Shown: one piece after another, positions 60,791 to 64,000 of the stretch
How the letters are laid out: each line of letters opens with the position of its first letter
How positions within the stretch are numbered: position 1 is the stretch's first letter
From: Bythopirellula polymerisocia
Lineage (GTDB): Bacteria > Planctomycetota > Planctomycetia > Pirellulales > Lacipirellulaceae
Assembly: GCF_007860015.1 (NCBI RefSeq)
Contig: NZ_SJPS01000012.1
Location: 20,898 to 84,897, forward strand
DNA length: 64,000 bases
Reading direction: 5' to 3'
Made by a program: the position numbers and the translations under genes
Notes under the pieces: model-generated
The model's input: the letters and a program-made list of their open reading frames with translations, nothing else
The model's database searches: none
What the model was told of the DNA's origin: nothing

Positions 60791-62230
60791 CTTCAAACCA
60801 ATTCCCTCATAGACTCTTTGGCGCTTTCCATCAGTTCCAGGTCGCACTCTGCGTATGCTTGTCTCTGCTGCAAACAAGTCTCTTCCAAAGCTTTGGGCAT
60901 TGCCTGCCTGCTTCTCCCGTCCCTGTATGCGACACCATTGCTTCCACGCTTCAAATAGGTCTGCGATGACAACAGACTCAGCTGGTGAGATTTCACAGCA
61001 GTCTTCGATGAATGCTGAGACTGGAGACGCCAAGTCTGCCATTTCAGTCAGTGAATCCAGTGCTGACTCTGGCTGAATGAAGTAGCCACGCTGTCGCAAA
61101 CGCTGCCAGCCTTGAATGGCCCAGAGCAAGATTCCAGGTAGCTCACCAAGCAGCTTTTCTGTCAGGGATTGATCTTCTCTGCCATAGAAACTTTGCGTGG
61201 TATGCAAGAGAACCACCCTGCTGACCACTGCTGTGCTGGCATCATTCAACCGGGGCAGCTCATTGCTGATCACAACGAATCTTGTTGGCAGCTTGCAGGT
61301 CACTGCAGGTTGAAACTTGCGGTCGATGGTCTGTGCATCTTCACCACTGATGCTCAAAAGCCTCTCGACAATCACGCCTTGATCTGGCCTGCCTGACAGC
61401 CTTGCATCACTGATGATTGCCACAGACTTTCCGATCAGTGGTGCCAGCCCAAAGTTGGTTGAGAGTCCCGCCAGCGTTGGTGCTGAGATATTGGCTTCAC
61501 CAACTACCCCGCGAATAATTCGCGCAATGGTTCCCTTGCCACTTCGCTTGGGACCAACAACCATGAAGATCTTTTGCTGTCTTGTGTCGCTAGTCAGCAG
61601 GTAGCCCATCAGCTCTTGCAGTGTGTCGATGCTCTGCTGGTCATCGCACCACTGGGAGTCAAGAAAATCCAGCCATGTTGCTGGTTTTGGTGGGTCAAGA
61701 TCCAGGTCAAAGTCAGTTGCAGCAGTAGTGAAGAATCGAGGTGTTGCTGCCACAATCGATGGCTGGCGATTGGTGACAAACGATGGCAAGTGAATGATTG
61801 CACTTCGTGTTGCCAGGCACTCATCAGGATCGAATCCTCTTGGTTTCTCGCCAATCCACGTTGGAGAATCAACAGATCCAGGTAGCATGATTTCTGACTT
61901 GACGTGCTCCAAAACATCACTGACGTTGCTGCGCCTGATGCCTGACCAGCCTTGCTTAAAACTCTGCACCAGTTCAGATCGAACTTCTTCAACCAGCGCT
62001 TCCCGATAGCATCCACCCTTCCACTGCATGAATGTGCCACGATGAAACTGCAGACATGACACACCATCGCGCTTGTATCTTCGGAGAAAGGCTGCTGCAG
62101 GGTCTGCAGGATCTGCTTTGCTTGCTGGCTGCTTTGGCAAAGCCAGAGAAAGATTCTTCGTTGGCTTGCCATTAGCTTTGGCGACACCAACTTCTCTTGC
62201 CTCTGGTTGTTGGGCTGTGCTAGACTTCAT
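60782..62230 (-). CDS. D5/P4-type SF3 helicase (primase-helicase family)
   Basis: About 482 residues. PTWLDFLDSQWCDDQQSIDT, LQELMGYLLTSDTRQQKIFM and then Walker A VVGPKRSGKGTIARII near residue 240, FGLAPLIGKSVAIISDARLS with Walker B-type Asp, FVVISNELPRLND (sensor 1) and SRVVLLHTT. This is the D5 C-terminal (DUF5906-like) helicase found in satellites and plasmids. No AEP or TOPRIM primase motif was seen at the N-terminus (residues 1-150), so priming must come from elsewhere or from the unassigned N-terminal region. ATG at 62230 is preferred to TTG at 62269. Its stop overlaps the second 30-base repeat. Confidence 0.88.
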   Translation of the reverse strand: MKSSTAQQPEAREVGVAKANGKPTKNLSLALPKQPASKADPADPAAAFLRRYKRDGVSCLQFHRGTFMQWKGGCYREALVEEVRSELVQSFKQGWSGIRRSNVSDVLEHVKSEIMLPGSVDSPTWIGEKPRGFDPDECLATRSAIIHLPSFVTNRQPSIVAATPRFFTTAATDFDLDLDPPKPATWLDFLDSQWCDDQQSIDTLQELMGYLLTSDTRQQKIFMVVGPKRSGKGTIARIIRGVVGEANISAPTLAGLSTNFGLAPLIGKSVAIISDARLSGRPDQGVIVERLLSISGEDAQTIDRKFQPAVTCKLPTRFVVISNELPRLNDASTAVVSRVVLLHTTQSFYGREDQSLTEKLLGELPGILLWAIQGWQRLRQRGYFIQPESALDSLTEMADLASPVSAFIEDCCEISPAESVVIADLFEAWKQWCRIQGREKQAGNAQSFGRDLFAAETSIRRVRPGTDGKRQRVYEGIGLKCQ

Positions 62231-62296
62231 GTCAGTGAATCTTTCGTGAAGTGGTACAGCTGCCAACAAGCTGTGCCACTTTTTTTGTGGAATGGA

Positions 62297-62515
62297 TCAG
62301 ACAATCTTGCCATGCTCTGAAACGTAGGTGAGCCAATCGTGACCCAACACGAAGTGCTTGCGCCCAACTTTTCGGACAAGCAAACCATTTCGTCTGGCTT
62401 CACGCAGTGCATGTGCACCAAGATTGTGAAACTCTTTGAGGTGGTTCAGGGAATAGACAGCATCAGATCTGATGCAACCAACTTCAGCGTTGGAAAGAAT
62501 TGCATGGTTTGCCAT
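62297..62515 (-). CDS. AlpA/excisionase-like HTH protein
   Basis: 72 residues: YSLNHLKEFHNLGAHALREARRNGLLVRKVG then RKHFVLGHDWLTYVSEHG-type ending. Winged-helix MerR/AlpA pattern. Likely controls excision or element genes. ATG at 62515 has GGAG 12 bases upstream, a bit far; the frame opens 75 bases earlier. Upstream DNA carries three 11-base repeats (62609-62641), which this or a neighbour protein could bind. Confidence 0.65.
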   Translation of the reverse strand: MANHAILSNAEVGCIRSDAVYSLNHLKEFHNLGAHALREARRNGLLVRKVGRKHFVLGHDWLTYVSEHGKIV

Positions 62516-62608
62516 GGGATTGGTGCTCCGCAGTTGTGTTTGGACACATGGTTCAAAGACACTTTGAACGACTGCAGGGCAACTTAGCACACTTTTTCAG
62601 AAACTAGG

Positions 62609-62641
62609 TGTACACTTAGTGCACACTTAGTGCACACTTAG
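62609..62641. repeat. Three tandem 11-base repeats
   Basis: TGTACACTTAG, TGCACACTTAG, TGCACACTTAG in a row, one per helix turn, then TTCACC. Between the first element gene (62658-63392, stop side) and the AlpA-like gene. Candidate regulator site. Confidence 0.65.
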
Positions 62642-62657
62642 TTCACCAATTTGGCCA

Positions 62658-63392
62658 TCAGCTTGGTGGCCTCTGGTAGCCACGATTATTGGTTGCATTG
62701 AATGCGACCAGGGTGCCATTGGCCTTCATCTCTCTAAGTCTGTGCTTGGCTGTGCTTTCACTCAGGATCACTTCAGCGGCTGATGCTTTGTCAAGCAAGT
62801 CTTCCAATGTCTCCACAAAGCCATGCTCGTCGATGATGGCCAGGATCTGTTCAGCAGTTTTAGTCAGCCTCACAACTGGCAGTGCAGGTGCAGGCTCTGG
62901 CACCTGTGAGACTTCTGTCTGTGAGACTTGTGACTGCAAGTGCTGACGCTCTTTGAGTTTGCGTCTGCGTTCAATGAATGCTGGCCACAGAATCATTCTT
63001 TCATAGATTCCTGGTGCATAGTTGGGATTCTCACCATTAAGCCATGCTGCCAAGTCGGGATCTTTCCGCATGATGCTCAGTGGCATTGGCTCATCATTGC
63101 TCAGATCTGTGATGCTCTTGTGGATCTCATCAGCTGCATGTGCCACGCCAGAGAATTCACGCTTGAGTGCTGCTGCAGCTCCATGCTCAGCCTGATACTC
63201 AGCCAGCAGGGGGTCACTGCTGGCGATGCAAGAGCCATCTTTGCGCTGATAGCCAATCTTGCCCTGAGAGTCGAGACAGAAAGTCAGCTTCCCTTCAGGT
63301 GACCAATCTAAGAATGGCAACTCTGCCTGCCAGTCTCGATCTGCACTGGTGGACTGCTTGCCCTGCTTGGTGGCTTTGATTCGTTTCGACAT
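62658..63392 (-). CDS. First gene of the element, wHTH-like C-terminus
   Basis: 244 residues, not recognised. N-terminus basic (MSKRIKATKQGKQSTSADRD). The middle has PLLAEYQAEHGAAAALKREF, and WLNGENPNYAPGIYERMILWP. The C-terminal third, LTKTAEQILAIIDEHGFVET followed by ASAAEVILSESTAKHRLREM and KANGTLVAFNATNNRGYQRP, looks like a winged helix. ATG at 63392 has AGGAG 7 bases upstream. This ribosome site is complementary to a loop in the leader (see 63392-63484). Could be the element's regulator. Confidence 0.7.
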   Translation of the reverse strand: MSKRIKATKQGKQSTSADRDWQAELPFLDWSPEGKLTFCLDSQGKIGYQRKDGSCIASSDPLLAEYQAEHGAAAALKREFSGVAHAADEIHKSITDLSNDEPMPLSIMRKDPDLAAWLNGENPNYAPGIYERMILWPAFIERRRKLKERQHLQSQVSQTEVSQVPEPAPALPVVRLTKTAEQILAIIDEHGFVETLEDLLDKASAAEVILSESTAKHRLREMKANGTLVAFNATNNRGYQRPPS

Positions 63393-63484
63393 GTTGTACT
63401 CCTGTTAGACCAACCCGCCTTCACTGGTGCTCTCACAGGAGTGAAAGAGCAACCAGTGAAGGCTGACGCAGGGAGCTACCCTGC
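63393..63484. promoter_or_regulatory. Structured leader with anti-ribosome-site loop
   Basis: On the minus-strand transcript, GCAGGG-CCCTGC (63468-63484) and a long hairpin with 12-base outer arms (63417-63428 with 63452-63463) precede the first gene. The loop region has ACTCCTGT (complement of plus-strand ACAGGAGT, 63435-63442), exactly complementary to ACAGGAGT that includes the ribosome site (plus-strand ACTCCTGT, 63398-63405). This could be a translational switch. Folding is inferred from the sequence. Confidence 0.5.
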
Positions 63485-63496
63485 TAGTTGGCTGTG

Positions 63497-63516
63497 CTTT
63501 ACCTGAAACTTTACCT
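63497..63516. promoter_or_regulatory. Candidate integrase arm-type site, right
   Basis: Identical to the 20 bases at 55237-55256, 104 bases inside the right att core. Two direct CTTTACCT units. See left site. Confidence 0.55.
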
Positions 63517-63620
63517 GAGACGCGCCAGAATCATTGTGACTGTCTTCAGCTTGTGAATGACAATGCCTTTGGTTCTAGTCTTTCGTAGTGTATTCCGATG
63601 GTGTGCATGTGTCCAGTGGA

Positions 63621-63667
63621 GACTACGAATCCGAAGGTTAGAGGTTCGACTCCTCTCGGGTGTACTT
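63621..63667. repeat. att core, distal copy (47 bp)
   Basis: Perfect copy of 55155-55201; only the 3' part of tRNA-Arg is present here, preceded by an unrelated base, so this is the far end of the element. Confidence 0.95.
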
Positions 63668-63738
63668 AACCTAACTCCCGCCGAAATAAGAGTTTCTGTT
63701 ACCTGTCGACGTTCGACAGTGCGGCGTTTCCCAAGCTT

Positions 63739-63762
63739 CAAAAACGGTACATTCCGTTTTTG
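63739..63762. terminator. Hairpin with A/T-rich arms beyond the element
   Basis: CAAAAACGG-TACATT-CCGTTTTTG, 9-base arms. A-rich upstream and T-rich downstream arms resemble a bidirectional intrinsic terminator. It lies between the right att core and the recombinase-like remnant. Confidence 0.5.
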
Positions 63763-63788
63763 GAAAAACAGCTAAGGAGACCTGCATC

Positions 63789-63929
63789 ATGCCGTGGTCG
63801 AACAATCATCTTCCTAAGTACCGCAAGCATCGTTCTAGCGGACAAGCCGTCGTGACTCTCAACGGTCGAGACAGTGTGAGCGTCTCGAAAGTAGGTGTGA
63901 AATTTGCTCTAATTCTGTTGTGCGGGTAA
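63789..63929 (+). pseudogene. Truncated planctomycete recombinase N-terminus
   Basis: 46 codons: HLPKYRKHRSSGQAVVTLNG then RDSVSVSKVGVKFALILLCG and a stop. The P-x-Y-R-K-H-[RK]-x-S-G-Q-A-V-V-T-L-x-G motif is how many planctomycete tyrosine recombinases begin; the sequence departs from that pattern after RD and stops 18 codons on, so the rest is lost or in another phase. Likely a remnant of an older mobile element next to the tRNA site. Recognition is from memory of the motif. Confidence 0.5.
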
Positions 63930-63963
63930 GTCTTCCTATTTTCCACATTTCTAGGAGTCGATC

Positions 63964-64000
63964 ATGTCCACATCTCCCCAGGAATCTTTGGACATCAACG
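63964..64000 (+). CDS. Start of an unidentified gene, 3' end outside window
   Basis: ATG at 63964 with AGGAG six bases upstream (63953-63957) begins MSTSPQESLDIN and runs off the window. Too short to identify. Confidence 0.5.
   Translation, partial: MSTSPQESLDIN

Larger units (their letters stand above)
55155..63667. mobile_element. tRNA-Arg-integrated satellite-like element, 8.47 kb per excisable unit
   Basis: Bounded by perfect 47-base direct repeats of a tRNA-Arg 3' part. All genes are on the minus strand from 63392 down to the tyrosine integrase at the tRNA end. Contents in transcription order: wHTH-like protein, AlpA-like protein, D5-type SF3 helicase, ExoX-C protein, small basic protein, HK97-type prohead protease, TPE-repeat protein, coiled coil, HTH-like protein, small membrane/other ORFs, integrase. 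No terminase, portal, major capsid, tail or lysis gene was found, so it is not a complete prophage. It resembles a P4-like or PICI-like satellite, or an integrative element that uses phage pieces; the category is an inference. Confidence 0.85.

Noticed and set aside
63511..63741. 76-codon minus-strand frame across the right att core
   Set aside because: Made of the antisense tRNA part and flank; same residues appear at the left end by duplication.

Overview
The window reads as chromosomal DNA of a planctomycete, most likely order Pirellulales. This is judged from gene content and protein style rather than from any rRNA: an N-terminally cut FtsQ-like protein beside csrA, a Tat-exported PhoX-type protein, YdjY and PQQ-propeller secreted proteins, a GH15 glucoamylase, a complete Na+-NQR operon with apbE and nqrM, and a recombinase remnant with a planctomycete-style N-terminus. 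The genus cannot be told from the sequence.

Layout. Bases 1-9000 hold housekeeping genes (csrA, thiL-tsaE, hslV-hslU), an isochorismatase-like hydrolase, a PhoX-like protein, a sugar epimerase and a GGDEF diguanylate cyclase. Bases 9476-27393 are an exopolysaccharide locus in two converging blocks. The plus-strand block carries a priming sugar-phosphate transferase, a Wzz-type co-polymerase, a BY-kinase-like ATPase without the P-loop lysine, an O-antigen polymerase/ligase-like membrane protein and a GT4. The minus-strand block carries GT4, a flippase, GT2, an SDR epimerase, glucose-1-phosphate cytidylyltransferase, a CmcI-like protein, a DegT aminotransferase, a 2OG-oxygenase-like protein and a zinc-binding C-methyltransferase. 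Bases 27690-35352 are the Na+-NQR operon (nqrABCDE, an inserted four-helix-bundle gene, nqrF, apbE, nqrM). Bases 35500-55000 hold GH15, MarC, RsgA, sucC and sucD with another four-helix-bundle gene between them, PolX, a DUF4279 protein, an RND pump with its adaptor, a YggS protein and three planctomycete-type proteins.

The most unusual part is 55155-63667. This is an 8.47-kb element inserted into a tRNA-Arg(ACG) gene, bounded by perfect 47-bp direct repeats. All its genes lie on the minus strand: a winged-helix-like protein at the distal start, an AlpA/excisionase-like protein, a P4/D5-type SF3 helicase, an ExoX-C-domain protein, an HK97-type prohead protease, a coiled-coil protein, a second HTH-like protein, small ORFs and a tyrosine integrase. 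No terminase, portal, capsid or tail gene is visible. It resembles a phage satellite or a satellite-like integrative element. It also carries iterons around an AT-rich stretch (candidate origin), two strongly structured RNA-like regions (one with a loop complementary to a Shine-Dalgarno sequence), candidate integrase arm sites and short operator-like repeats.

A second oddity is a pair of paralogous four-helix-bundle (23S-IVP type) genes placed inside two core operons (nqr and suc), each flanked by related short inverted sequences.
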